Shown here piece by piece: positions 52,841 to 63,429 of a stretch of DNA of 64,000 nucleotides. The translations under genes and the position numbers were made by a program. The DNA comes from Hyphomicrobiaceae bacterium (GTDB lineage Bacteria; Pseudomonadota; Alphaproteobacteria; Rhizobiales; Ancalomicrobiaceae). Position 1 is the first letter of the stretch. The number at the start of each line of letters is the position of its first letter. The DNA is taken from positions 1 to 64,000 of the forward strand of contig JAEULV010000099.1 in the NCBI GenBank assembly GCA_016793065.1, written 5' to 3'. The notes beneath the pieces are model-generated. The model searched no databases and had not been told where the DNA came from. It saw only the letters and a list, made by a program, of their open reading frames with translations.

Positions 52841-53707
52841 TCAAGCCTTGAGCGGGATGTGGATGTCGGTGACCAGGTCGGTCGGCGCGGTCGAGCGCGG
52901 GTCGTTGCGATAAACCTCATAGGCCGCCTCGTCGCCCGGCTCGCGACCGGACTGCGCCAGCCACTCGCAATAGAGCCACTTGTAGGCGCCTTCCAGCTCC
53001 GAATACGGCCCCACATGCCGCATCATCGCCGTCGGCCCCCGGGTGATCCGCAACTCCTCGAGCGGCGCCGCGATCACCGCGTCGTCATCGACGATGATGC
53101 CGGCGAACGACCGCAGCTTCGATGCCGGCACCGACGACGGATCGTCGAAATACACTCCGACCATCAACGTCTTCGGTCCGAACAGGCCGCGCGCCCCGGC
53201 GATCGGCCCCAGCCGCTCGAATGTCGTGCCGATTTCCATGTAGGCACCCGAATGCGGCAACCTGGCAAGGCGCATGGCCGGGGCTTCGACGATTTCGACG
53301 CTATGCATGACGGCATCCTCCCGACCCGAGCGGCGCGCGGCCGGCTCGGTCAACTGCTTGCGGCGGCGATAGGCGGCGGGCGGCACGGCGTAATCGGCGC
53401 GGAACGCCCGCGTGAACGCCGCCGCCGAGCCATACCCGGCGCGGTTTGCGATCATCGCCACCGGATCGGCGCCGCTCACCAGCTGGTAGGCGGCCCGCTG
53501 CAGCCGGCGACGACGCACGGTCTCCTGCACGGTCTCGCCGGTGATGCCGGCATAGACCCTGTGGAAGTGATAGGGCGACAGACAGGCGATCTCCGCCAGC
53601 CGGGTGAAGTCGAGTTCGTCGTCAAGGTGCTCGCCCAAGTGCCGGGCGACCCGTTCGATGCGCTCGGCCCAGGCGGCGCGCGTGGTTGGCTTGTTCATCG
53701 TCGTCAT
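52841..53707 (-). CDS. AraC family regulator with GyrI-like effector domain
   Basis: A 288-residue regulator. An N-terminal AraC double helix-turn-helix (LAEIACLSPYHFHRVYAGIT, IANRAGYGSAAAFTRAFRAD) is followed by a GyrI/Rob-type ligand-binding domain (about residues 130-288; VEIVEAPAMRLARLPHSGAY, MMRHVGPYSEL). This architecture often senses small toxic compounds. ATG codons at 53707 and 53698 are both possible. It is divergent from the ferredoxin reductase gene at 53891. Confidence 0.88.
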   Translation of the reverse strand: MTTMNKPTTRAAWAERIERVARHLGEHLDDELDFTRLAEIACLSPYHFHRVYAGITGETVQETVRRRRLQRAAYQLVSGADPVAMIANRAGYGSAAAFTRAFRADYAVPPAAYRRRKQLTEPAARRSGREDAVMHSVEIVEAPAMRLARLPHSGAYMEIGTTFERLGPIAGARGLFGPKTLMVGVYFDDPSSVPASKLRSFAGIIVDDDAVIAAPLEELRITRGPTAMMRHVGPYSELEGAYKWLYCEWLAQSGREPGDEAAYEVYRNDPRSTAPTDLVTDIHIPLKA

Positions 53708-53848
53708 CCCGTCACCATACGAGGGGCGGCTTGATCCGGGTTGCGCTTTCGCGCTCCCGGGCGAAAATCCGCTCCGATGGAATTTCATGCTCGCAAACCA
53801 CCGTTTGCGGGGCGGACATGCCTTTCGCTCGGCCCCGCCAAAGGCTAA

Positions 53849-54919
<1,071 letters not shown>

Positions 54920-55151
54920 CCATACCGGCCCTGCCGGATCATCCTCGGGCGGTGCGTCGATTGCCGGCGCGCCGCCCTTGTCGTTTGCGCCGTTCGCCGC
55001 CAGCCCTCCCCCGCTCGCATGGCGCATATCCGCGGCGGCGATTTTCAGATTTGCCTCTTGCCCCGCCTGCCTCGCCGCGCCACCTTGGCCGCGCCGCCGC
55101 GCGCGCCCGTCCAGGCCAACGGCACGACAGCCCCCTTCGAGAGGACAAGCC

Positions 55152-57452
55152 ATGACCCAACCGGTTGCCCCCGTGAAGTTCGGCATCGGCGCCCGCGCCC
55201 TGCGCAAGGAAGACGCCAGCCTGATCACCGGGCATGGCCAGTTCACCGGCGACTACACCCCGCCGGGCACGCTCCATGCCGTGGTGCTGCGCTCGGTGAT
55301 GGCCCATGCCCGCTTCACCCTCGCCAATCTCGACGAGGCCCGCACCGCCGAGGGCGTGCACCTGATCCTCACCGAGCCGGACATCGCCGATCTCGGCCTG
55401 CTGCCCTGCCGCGCGCTGATGAAGCAGCCGGACGGCTCGCTGCCCGCCGTGCCGCCCCGGCCGCTGCTCAACACCGACACCGTCCGCTATGTCGGCGATC
55501 CCATCGCCTTCGTCGTCGCCGACAGCGTCAACGCCGCCAAGTCCGCCGCCGAGGCGATCTTTGTCGAATACGAGCCGCTCGACGTCGTTGCCGAAACCGG
55601 CCGCGCCCTTGATCCCGCCGCCCCGCTCGTCTGGCCCGATCGCGGCTCCAACCTCGCCTTCACCTATGCCTCGGGCGACGCCGACGCCACGGCAGCTGCC
55701 TTTGCCGGCGCCGCCCGCGTCGTCAGCCTCGATGTCGTCAACAACCGGCTGGTGCCCAACTACATGGAGGGCCGCGCCTGCGTCGCCGAATGGCACGCCG
55801 ACACCGAGCGCTACACTCTGACGCTCGGCACCCAGGGCGGCCACGGCCTGCGCGACATCATCGCCAAGTCGATCCTCAGGATCGACCCCAAGGCGATCCG
55901 CGTCATCACGCCCGACGTCGGCGGCGGCTTCGGGCCGAAGACCTTCGTCTATCACGAATATCCCCTTGCCATGGTCGCAGCCAAGGCCCTCGGCCGGCCG
56001 GTGAAATGGGTGCAGGAACGCACCGAGCATTTCCTCTCCTGCGCCCATGGCCGCGACAATCTCAGCCGCGTCGACCTCGCCTTCGACGCCAACCACCGCA
56101 TCGTCGGCATGAAGGTCGACGTCGTCGCCAATATCGGCGCCTATTTCAACCAGTACGCGCCGTTCATTCCCTGGGTCGGCGTCACCATGTCGACCGGACT
56201 TTACGATATTCCGGCCCTTGCGGTGAACGTTCGCGGCGTCCTCACCCACACCGCCCCGACCGATGCCTATCGCGGCGCCGGCCGGCCGGAAGCCGCCTAC
56301 CTGATCGAGCGCGCCATCGATTTCGCCGCCGCCGAACTCGGCGTCGACCGGGTCGAACTGCGCAAGATCAACTTCATCGCCCCGGCGCAACTGCCCTATC
56401 GCACGCCGACCGGCCGGCTCTACGACACCGGCGAGTTCGCCGGCCACCTCGACCGCGCCGTCGAGGCCTCCGGCTGGAACGACTTCCCCGCCCGTCGCGC
56501 CGCCTCCGCCGCCAACGGCAAGCTACGCGGCATAGGCCTTGCGTCCTATATCGAGGCCTGCGCCTTCCCCGGCGCCGAGGAGGCCAACCTCAGCCTCAAC
56601 GACGACGGCTCCATCACCCTGTTCATCGGCACCCAGACCAACGGCCAGGGCCACGCCACCGCCTATGCCCAGGTCATCGCCGGTCACCTCGGCCTCGACA
56701 TGGAACGCATTCACGTCGTCCAGGGCGACACCGACCAGGTCGCCAACGGTGGCGGCACCGGCGGCTCCCGCTCGATCCCCCTCGGCGCCGCCTCGGTCGA
56801 TCTCGCCTCCAAGGTGCTGGTGGAAAAGATCAAGGCCATCGCCGCCGACAAGTTCGAAACCGCCATCGCCGACCTCGAACTCGACGCCGGCCGCGTCCGC
56901 ATCGCTGGTACCGATCGCGAAATGACCCTGAGCGAGATCGCCGCCGCCGCGCCCGACGCCGAGGCACGCAAGGCCAAGGCCGCCTTCAAGCAGGCCGAGG
57001 CCACCTATCCCAACGGCACGCAGGTGTGTGAACTGGAAGTCGACCCGTTGACCGGCGCCGTCGAGATCCTCGCCTATACCAGCATCGACGATTTCGGCGT
57101 TACCCTGAACCCGATCCTGCTCGCCGGCCAGATCCATGGCGGCATCGCCCAGGGCATCGGCCAGGCCCTCACCGAAAACACCGTCTACGACGCCGACGGG
57201 CAGCTGCTGACCGCCTCGTTCATGGACTACGGTATGCCGCGCGCCGACCAGATCCCGAGCTTCCACTTCGAGACCCGCAACGTCCCCTCGACCACCAACA
57301 TGCTCGGGATCAAGGGCGCCGGCGAGGCCGGCACCATCGGCGCCTGCCCGGCGGTGATGAACGCCCTCGTCGATGCCCTCGCCGTCCGTGGCATCCGCCA
57401 CATCGACATGCCGGCAACCCCGGAAAAGGTATGGGCGCGGCTGAACCGCTGA
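55152..57452 (+). CDS. Molybdenum hydroxylase large subunit (xanthine dehydrogenase family, form II CoxL-like)
   Basis: A 766-residue Mo-binding subunit. The active-site loop is AYRGAGR (residues 372-378), the form II signature, not the AYXCSFR of true CO dehydrogenase. The catalytic Glu is in GIKGAGEAGTIG and Mo-cofactor loops include VGGGFGPKT and QTNGQGHATAYAQ. The family oxidises aldehydes, purines or N-heterocycles with FAD and 2Fe-2S subunits. Those subunits are not adjacent here. The start at 55152 follows GAGAGGA. Confidence 0.9.
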   Translation: MTQPVAPVKFGIGARALRKEDASLITGHGQFTGDYTPPGTLHAVVLRSVMAHARFTLANLDEARTAEGVHLILTEPDIADLGLLPCRALMKQPDGSLPAVPPRPLLNTDTVRYVGDPIAFVVADSVNAAKSAAEAIFVEYEPLDVVAETGRALDPAAPLVWPDRGSNLAFTYASGDADATAAAFAGAARVVSLDVVNNRLVPNYMEGRACVAEWHADTERYTLTLGTQGGHGLRDIIAKSILRIDPKAIRVITPDVGGGFGPKTFVYHEYPLAMVAAKALGRPVKWVQERTEHFLSCAHGRDNLSRVDLAFDANHRIVGMKVDVVANIGAYFNQYAPFIPWVGVTMSTGLYDIPALAVNVRGVLTHTAPTDAYRGAGRPEAAYLIERAIDFAAAELGVDRVELRKINFIAPAQLPYRTPTGRLYDTGEFAGHLDRAVEASGWNDFPARRAASAANGKLRGIGLASYIEACAFPGAEEANLSLNDDGSITLFIGTQTNGQGHATAYAQVIAGHLGLDMERIHVVQGDTDQVANGGGTGGSRSIPLGAASVDLASKVLVEKIKAIAADKFETAIADLELDAGRVRIAGTDREMTLSEIAAAAPDAEARKAKAAFKQAEATYPNGTQVCELEVDPLTGAVEILAYTSIDDFGVTLNPILLAGQIHGGIAQGIGQALTENTVYDADGQLLTASFMDYGMPRADQIPSFHFETRNVPSTTNMLGIKGAGEAGTIGACPAVMNALVDALAVRGIRHIDMPATPEKVWARLNR

Positions 57453-57557
57453 CGCGCCGTCCCCGCGCCGATCCGGCGAGCGGCCGCCGCAAGTTGGCGA
57501 TTGTCTGGGACGATCAATGTGCTAGCGTCGCCGCGAAACAAGATGGGGGCAGCCGGA

Positions 57558-58097
57558 ATGCGTGCGTGGATCATGGCGGTGCTGGTCGGTATGGCGGGGG
57601 CCTGGGCCCAGCCGGCAATGGCGCAAGGATGCGCGGCCAAGCTCAGCGTGCCCTGGGCCGGCGCCGACGGCGTATCGATCGTCGTCGCCTCGAGCGGGCC
57701 GAAATGCGCCACCGCCAAGATTCGGCTTGATCTGCGCGATCGCGCCGGCACCGAGACCGAGGTCTATGTCGGCAAGGTCGATGAAAACGCCGCCTTCTAC
57801 GAGGTCACCGATCTCGCCTCGATGAAGAAGGCGCTGGGCGCGTGGATCGTTGACGCCGCCAAGGCGCGCAAGACCACCGCCGACCTGCCGCGCTGGGCAA
57901 AGGGCAAGGAACAGCCGATGAACGGCGAGTTCCCCTTCTATCCCGACGAAGGCGTCGACCGCTCGATGTATGAGGATCTGCGCGGACAGAAGCGGCCGAT
58001 GCTGTGCTACATTCAGGGGATGGAGAGCGAGGCCTGCATCTTCCTTGATGGCCACGGCGACGCCAACATGATCGGCGCCCAGAGCTTCCCCGGCTGA
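57558..58097 (+). CDS. Secreted protein of unknown function
   Basis: A 179-residue protein with a signal peptide (MRAWIMAVLVGMAGAWAQPA, cleavage near AMA-QG). The mature part has four cysteines, suggesting disulfides in the periplasm, and a C-terminal GMESEACIFLDGHG. No family is recognised. An ATG five codons earlier is possible. It follows the molybdenum hydroxylase gene by 105 bases but no functional link is evident. Confidence 0.65.
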   Translation: MRAWIMAVLVGMAGAWAQPAMAQGCAAKLSVPWAGADGVSIVVASSGPKCATAKIRLDLRDRAGTETEVYVGKVDENAAFYEVTDLASMKKALGAWIVDAAKARKTTADLPRWAKGKEQPMNGEFPFYPDEGVDRSMYEDLRGQKRPMLCYIQGMESEACIFLDGHGDANMIGAQSFPG

Positions 58098-58104
58098 TCC
58101 GTCC

Positions 58105-59265
58105 TCAACCGCTCGTACCGCCGACGCGAATGACGCGCGTGGCGACAAGCCCGAGGCCGGCGAGCCCGGCCCCGGCCAGCGCGATCGTGCCGGCATAGCC
58201 GAGCGACCCGACAAGCGCGCCGGCCAGCGTCGGCCCGATGCCCTGTCCGACGAAGAACGCAAACGCGAACAGCGAAAACGCCGAGCCGCGCGCCTCCGGC
58301 GCCATCTCGGTCGCCCGCAGTTGCAGCGTGTTGTGGAAGTAATAGAAGCCGAAGCCGGTGGCGAGCCAGACCAGCCCATAGCCCGGCAGCGGCATCTCGA
58401 AGAGGAACAGCACCGGCATCAGCCCCAGCATCAGCCCGCCGAAGCGCAGGCCGCCCGACGGCCCGAGCCAGCCGAGCAGCCGGTTGACCGCCAGGCTGAA
58501 AACGATGCCGCCAAGGCCGAAACAGGCGATCACCACGCCGATCTCGGTGAAGCTGGCGCCGCGAATCTCATGCAGGTAGGGCGAGATGAACGGCACGATG
58601 CCGAACACCAGAAGCCCCTCGACGAACACCACCGCCAAGAGCCGCCGCGACGCTGGCCGCGAGCCGATCTCGACATAACGCGCGCCGAGCGCCGTCGGAT
58701 TGAGCGAAAACGCCGGGTTGGGACTGTCCGCCAGCCGCAGCAGCGCGAGCCCGACGCCGACCGCCAGCGTCGCCGCGCCATAGCCCGCCAGCACCATCCG
58801 CCACGGCAGGTGATCGGCGAGGATGCCGGTCAGCACGCCGCCGGTGATCGAGCCGAGGATCACCGCCACCATGAACCGCGACAGGAACGCCTGCCGCTTG
58901 TCGATGGCGATGCAGTCGCCGATGGTGGCAAGCCCCAGCGGGATGATTGCCCCGCCGATCATCCCCGACAGGAACCGCGCCGCCAGCATCGGGCCGAAAC
59001 CCGGCGCTAAAGCCGTCGCGACGATGGTGAGGCCGAGCCCGATGACGGCGATCCGCGCCACCTTCAGCTTGCCATGGCGATCGCCGAGCGGTCCCCAGAC
59101 CAGTTGGAACACCCCGTAGGGCACCGCATAGGCCGACGCCAGCAACGCCACCGTGCTTGATTCGATGCCGAGGTCACCGCCGATCAGCGGCATGATCGGA
59201 TCGGTCATCCGCATCACGATCGTCGACAGGAAAGCGGCAGCCGCGAGGGCGAGAATGACCGGCAT
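58105..59265 (-). CDS. MFS transporter (drug-efflux-like)
   Basis: A 386-residue protein with 12 predicted membrane spans. Motif A is VWGPLGDRHGKLKVARI after span 2. The IVMRMTDPIMPLIGGDLGI start resembles the YnfM/arabinose-efflux group. The substrate is unknown. It is convergent with the secreted-protein gene (7 bases apart). Confidence 0.85.
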   Translation of the reverse strand: MPVILALAAAAFLSTIVMRMTDPIMPLIGGDLGIESSTVALLASAYAVPYGVFQLVWGPLGDRHGKLKVARIAVIGLGLTIVATALAPGFGPMLAARFLSGMIGGAIIPLGLATIGDCIAIDKRQAFLSRFMVAVILGSITGGVLTGILADHLPWRMVLAGYGAATLAVGVGLALLRLADSPNPAFSLNPTALGARYVEIGSRPASRRLLAVVFVEGLLVFGIVPFISPYLHEIRGASFTEIGVVIACFGLGGIVFSLAVNRLLGWLGPSGGLRFGGLMLGLMPVLFLFEMPLPGYGLVWLATGFGFYYFHNTLQLRATEMAPEARGSAFSLFAFAFFVGQGIGPTLAGALVGSLGYAGTIALAGAGLAGLGLVATRVIRVGGTSG

Positions 59266-59421
59266 GAAAATGAAGACCTGAACTGTTCGACCCTTCGGTC
59301 GGGCATCGCCCCGCGCCGGCGCTCGCGACGCGGCCGTCGCGGCCGGCCGGTCCGTGCTTGTCTCGCCCGGATCAGTCGCCGACGCCAGCCGCGCGGCGAA
59401 TGGCAGCCATGCCGGCCGCCC

Positions 59422-60468
59422 TCACCCGCCCTTGGCCAGGACAGCGTCCGCCCGCTGGTCGCGCACGCCCTGGGCACTGCGCAGGCATTCCATGAACTGG
59501 CGGGCCGACGCCTCCCACGAGAACGTCAGCGCATGCGCCCGCGCCGTCTCCCGCGACAGCGCCAGGCAATCGATCGCCGCCTGCCGCAGGTCCCAGCCGA
59601 GCCGGCCGGCGCCGCTGTCGCCGATGATGTCGAGCGGCCCCGTCACCGGAAACGCCGCCACCGGCACCCCCGACGCCAGCGCCTCGACCACCACATTGCC
59701 GAACGTGTCGGTGAGCGAGGGGAACACGAACACGTCGCCCATCGAATAGAGCGCGTAGAGCTCCTCGCCGGTCTTGGCGCCGGTGAAGGTTACGTCCGGA
59801 TATTTCACCTTGAGTTCGTCAAGCTGCGGTCCGCCGCCGACCACCAGCTTCGAGCCCGGCAGATCGAGCTTGAGGAAGGCCTCGAGGTTCTTTTCCACCG
59901 CCACCCGCCCGACATGCAGGAACACCGGCCGCGGGAGATCGAGCGGCCGCCCCTCGCGCGGGTGGAACTTGTCGGTATCGACGCCGCGTGACCAGATCAG
60001 CAGGTTCTTGAACCGCTTGGCCGTGAGTTCCGCGCGCAGGCTCTCGGTCGCCACCAGGCAGCCGGCGGCGGAATTGTGGAACCGCCGCAGCCAGGCATAG
60101 GACCACGCCAGCGGCACCGGTAGCCGCGCCCGCAGGTATTCCGGAAACCGGGTGTGATAGCTGGTGGTATAGCCGCGTCCGGTCTTCAGCGCGATCCGCC
60201 GCGCAATCAACCCCAGCGGCCCCTCGGTGGCGATGTGGATATAGTCCGGCGCGATCTCGGCGATCCGCCGCGCCACGGTCTTCTGCCGCGTCAGGCTCAG
60301 CCGGATTTCCGGATAGGTCGGGCAAGGCAACGTGCGGAAATCCGCCGGCGTGAGGAATTCCACCTCCTCGCCCAGCTTGACCAGTTCCTCCGACAGCCGC
60401 TCAAGGGTGCGCACAACACCGTTGATCTGAGGCCGCCAGGCATCGGTGACGATCAGAACTCGACTCAT
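59422..60468 (-). CDS. Family 4 glycosyltransferase
   Basis: A 348-residue GT-B glycosyltransferase. The N-terminal RVLIVTDAWRPQINGVVRTL is typical of GDP-mannose-dependent alpha-mannosyltransferases and lipid glycosyltransferases. The donor-binding motif is FPSLTDTFGNVVVEALASG (E-x7-E). It probably glycosylates a membrane lipid. Its start overlaps the stop of the metallophosphoesterase gene (ATGA), a coupling I believe is common in related genomes. Confidence 0.88.
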   Translation of the reverse strand: MSRVLIVTDAWRPQINGVVRTLERLSEELVKLGEEVEFLTPADFRTLPCPTYPEIRLSLTRQKTVARRIAEIAPDYIHIATEGPLGLIARRIALKTGRGYTTSYHTRFPEYLRARLPVPLAWSYAWLRRFHNSAAGCLVATESLRAELTAKRFKNLLIWSRGVDTDKFHPREGRPLDLPRPVFLHVGRVAVEKNLEAFLKLDLPGSKLVVGGGPQLDELKVKYPDVTFTGAKTGEELYALYSMGDVFVFPSLTDTFGNVVVEALASGVPVAAFPVTGPLDIIGDSGAGRLGWDLRQAAIDCLALSRETARAHALTFSWEASARQFMECLRSAQGVRDQRADAVLAKGG

Positions 60469-61280
60469 GCCGCAGGCCGCGCCTTTCCGCTCTCGTCGGC
60501 GGTTGATGTCTCCGCCGCCGCCTGCTCCGGCCAATGAACCAATTCGAGCCGACCGTCAACGTTCTCCAGCACCGCCGTGCAGCTTTCCACCCAGTCGCCG
60601 GTGTTGACGTAGCTGAATTGCGGGCCTTCCTCGATCGCCGCCGTGTGAATGTGGCCGCAGATGATGCCGTCCACCCCGCGCTTGCGCGCCGCATTCGACA
60701 GCGTATCGCGATAGGAGCCGATGGCGTTCACCGCGCCCTTCACCTTGGACTTCGCCCATGCCGACAGCGACCACGGCGAGAAGCCCAACCGGCGGCGGAC
60801 GAAATTGATCGGCCAGTTGACCTGCATCGCCGCCACATAGGCCCAGTCGCCCAGCAGCGCCAGCCAGCGGGCATTGCCGACGACGACGTCGAACTCGTCG
60901 CCATGCATCACCAGGAAGCGCCGGCCGTCGGCCGTCACATGCACCGCATCCCGCTTCACCTCGACGACGCCGAACTGGTGGCCGACATAATCGCGGGCAA
61001 ATTCGTCGTGATTGCCCGGAATATAGACAACCCGCGCCCCCTGCGACCCCGCCCGCAGCAGGGTCTGCAGCACGTCCATGTGGCTCGGCGGCCAGTACCA
61101 GGTCTTGCGCAGCCGCCAGCCGTCGACCAGATCGCCGACAATGAAGATCGTCCCGGCCTGATGATGGCGCAGGAAATCCAGCAGGCGCTCCGCCTTCGCC
61201 CCCTTCGTGCCCAGATGCACGTCGGAAATGAACAGGGCCCGCACTTGCCGAACCGTCCGCGCCGTCACGTCGTCGCCCAT
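60465..61280 (-). CDS. LpxH-like metallophosphoesterase
   Basis: A 271-residue calcineurin-type phosphoesterase resembling UDP-2,3-diacylglucosamine diphosphatase. Metal motifs are FISDVHLG, VGDLVDGW, IPGNHDEF, MHGDEFD and GHIHTAAI, all intact. The start at 61280 (MGDDVTA) has GGAAG upstream. Alternative roles in lipid head-group dephosphorylation are possible because rhizobia commonly use LpxI for lipid A. It is first in an operon with the glycosyltransferase. Confidence 0.87.
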   Translation of the reverse strand: MGDDVTARTVRQVRALFISDVHLGTKGAKAERLLDFLRHHQAGTIFIVGDLVDGWRLRKTWYWPPSHMDVLQTLLRAGSQGARVVYIPGNHDEFARDYVGHQFGVVEVKRDAVHVTADGRRFLVMHGDEFDVVVGNARWLALLGDWAYVAAMQVNWPINFVRRRLGFSPWSLSAWAKSKVKGAVNAIGSYRDTLSNAARKRGVDGIICGHIHTAAIEEGPQFSYVNTGDWVESCTAVLENVDGRLELVHWPEQAAAETSTADESGKARPAA

Positions 61281-61499
61281 CACCGGCTTCCGCCTCCACC
61301 CTTCACGGAAAGCCCCCGCGCCACGGGAGCCCCGACGCTGTCCCATCGCCAATACGACGAAGGCCCGAGCCCGGATCGAGCATGATCGGGGCCAATTGAG
61401 TCCTTCCCATGATCGCATTCGCCCGGCCCGATGCCAACCGATGTCGGACGCGACCGATCGGCTCGCCAGCCGCAGGCAGCGATCGCCACCCCGCAACGG

Positions 61500-61530
61500 C
61501 AAAGGGGCCGGCGTTTCCACCGGCCCCTGC
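61500..61530 (-). terminator. Terminator-like stem after the FadL-type gene
   Basis: GGGGCCGG (61504-61511) pairs with CCGGCCCC (61520-61527) about 25 bases after the stop codon; read on the minus strand it is followed by TTTGCCGTT, a short T-run. Confidence 0.6.
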
Positions 61531-61551
61531 CCAGACTTCCGCGCGTAACGA

Positions 61552-62847
61552 TCAGAACTTGGCGTTGACCGGCAGCGGCTCCGCCTTCGGCGGCTCATCC
61601 CACTTGTAGCGGACGGCAAGGCCGATGATGTTGATGTTGGTATCCGACTTGCCGGTGAACGGCGCGAGCGGGTTGGCGTTCGGATTGGCCGCGACACTGC
61701 TCAGGTCGTAGGTCGCGCTGATCGTGTTGATATGGGTATAGGCCAGATCGAACGACAGTCGGCTCGAGTAGTTGTAGGTCGCGCCGGCACTCAGCCACAG
61801 ACGATCGGCATCCGGAACGCCCATCGTCCGGATATGGTCCGGGATCGGCGAAATCTCATAGCCAACGCCAGCCCGGAACGTCAGGCTTTCCGAATACTTG
61901 TATTCGGCGCCGATCGCGAAGTACCAGCCGTCGTCATAGTTGAAGTTGTTCAGCGTCGTCAGCGTCGCGCCGTTCGCCTTGGCAACGATCGGCGTCGGGC
62001 CGAGCGAACTCCAGCCGACCCACTCGGCCGAGGCCGAAACCGTCCACTGGTCGTTGATCTTCTGGCGGATGCCGATGGTGGCCATCTGCGGCAGGGTGAT
62101 ATCGGCCGTCACCTTGGTCCCGCGCGGCACCAGCAACGCCGGCGCCGAGAACTTGCCGCCGATGTCGTGCTCGATCGCCGAGCGATAGCCGATACCGATT
62201 TCGGTGCCGGCGACGGGCTTGTAGGTCACGCCGGCGGTGAAGCCGAAGCCCCAGTCATTGCCCTTGAGTTCGAGCCCACCCGGGATGCCGCGCGTGAAGC
62301 GGACCGAGAAGTACTGAGCCTGCAGACCGGCGGCGACGCTGAGCTGATCGCTGAATTGATAGCCGACGATGGCATTCAGGTTGATCGATCGCACCTGCGA
62401 GGTGGCGGCGTAGAAGCTGCCGGTGCCGCCCGTGCCCCACGGGTTCTGGTACTTCGTCAGCGAACCGTACGGCGCCGCCGTATGCAGACCGACGAAAAAG
62501 CCGTTGTTCAGCGGGATCGCGGTATAGGACGTCGGAATCCAGCCGAAGGTATCGGAACTGGCCGAGCCGGTGCCGCCAAGATTGGTCTGCTGGATGTCAA
62601 CCGAAGACCACACCAGCGAATGATGGCTTTCCGAGGTGCGCACCTTGGCGGTGGTGACGACGGCCGGGTTCCAGTACATGCCCGAGATCGACGGGCCGGG
62701 CGCGCCGACGCCGGCATAAGCCTGGCCGAGATAATAGCCGGACTGCTGGCGGGTGCCGAAGGCGCCGGCCTGGGCCTGCGCGGTCATCAGCGCGGCGCCG
62801 ACGAGGGCAACCGACGACATCCAGAGGTACTTCTTCGTGACTGACAT
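61552..62847 (-). CDS. OmpP1/FadL-type outer-membrane protein
   Basis: A 431-residue beta-barrel of the FadL/OmpP1/TodX family, which takes up long-chain fatty acids and other hydrophobic molecules. A signal peptide (LWMSSVALVGAALMTAQAQA) is followed by the plug region AGAFGTRQQSGYYLGQAYAG. Alternating strands end in INIIGLAVRYKWDEP. The C terminus PVNAKF carries the terminal Phe required for outer-membrane insertion. The start at 62847 is chosen by signal peptide position; GGGAGG lies rather far upstream. Confidence 0.92.
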   Translation of the reverse strand: MSVTKKYLWMSSVALVGAALMTAQAQAGAFGTRQQSGYYLGQAYAGVGAPGPSISGMYWNPAVVTTAKVRTSESHHSLVWSSVDIQQTNLGGTGSASSDTFGWIPTSYTAIPLNNGFFVGLHTAAPYGSLTKYQNPWGTGGTGSFYAATSQVRSINLNAIVGYQFSDQLSVAAGLQAQYFSVRFTRGIPGGLELKGNDWGFGFTAGVTYKPVAGTEIGIGYRSAIEHDIGGKFSAPALLVPRGTKVTADITLPQMATIGIRQKINDQWTVSASAEWVGWSSLGPTPIVAKANGATLTTLNNFNYDDGWYFAIGAEYKYSESLTFRAGVGYEISPIPDHIRTMGVPDADRLWLSAGATYNYSSRLSFDLAYTHINTISATYDLSSVAANPNANPLAPFTGKSDTNINIIGLAVRYKWDEPPKAEPLPVNAKF

Positions 62848-63429
62848 GGCGGTGAACCTGTTCCTCCCGAGTCGACCGGGGATCGACTGCCTTCTTTGTG
62901 ACAAACTAAATCCGAAGCCCGCTCGCCTCGCAACTGCCTCGTCTTTCGCCGCAGCCACTCGCAAACCGGCGCGAAAACCGTGAATTCAACCGATTGATTT
63001 AACGCAATTTTACGAAAACGTAGCGGAATCAAACCTGTGACGCGAAAAGCAGCCGAACCGGCACCGGCTTGAATTCGATCGCCATTTATTGAACAAAGAT
63101 CATTAAAATGCATTCATCCGACTTTGCTACAGAATGTTGCAGTTTGGTCACAATTTGAGCAGCGTTCAAAAATCCGTTGCCGACAGCGACGCCCCGCCTG
63201 CAGCCGCTTGCGCCAAGGTGCACGGCTTCGCGCACGTCGCCGCGCGGAGCCGGCATGTCGAAAGCCGCTATCCCCCGGCGCCGTCTCCGGGCATGGTGAC
63301 CGTCCTGCCGTTCGCAACGTCGTTGCCCGCGATCGACCGCCGTTTGCCGGCATCAAGCCCGTCGGCGATGCCGCGCCGTCCTCGACAGCCCTCCCCCGCA
63401 ATGCTCCTCGCTACCCGGATCGTCACGCT
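62848..63429. promoter_or_regulatory. Divergent intergenic region, FadL-type to EamA-type genes
   Basis: A 582-base gap. About 62970-63180 is AT-rich, with runs such as TTTAACGCAATTTTAC, and is the likely promoter zone. The part about 63180-63420 is GC-rich and open in the frame of the EamA-type gene but has no start codon with a ribosome site. No RNA gene or repeat is seen. Confidence 0.35.

Noticed and set aside
52811-53734. 307-codon plus-strand frame opposite the AraC/GyrI-type regulator
   Set aside because: The minus strand carries a complete AraC helix-turn-helix and effector domain; the plus-strand frame is Arg/His-rich without features.
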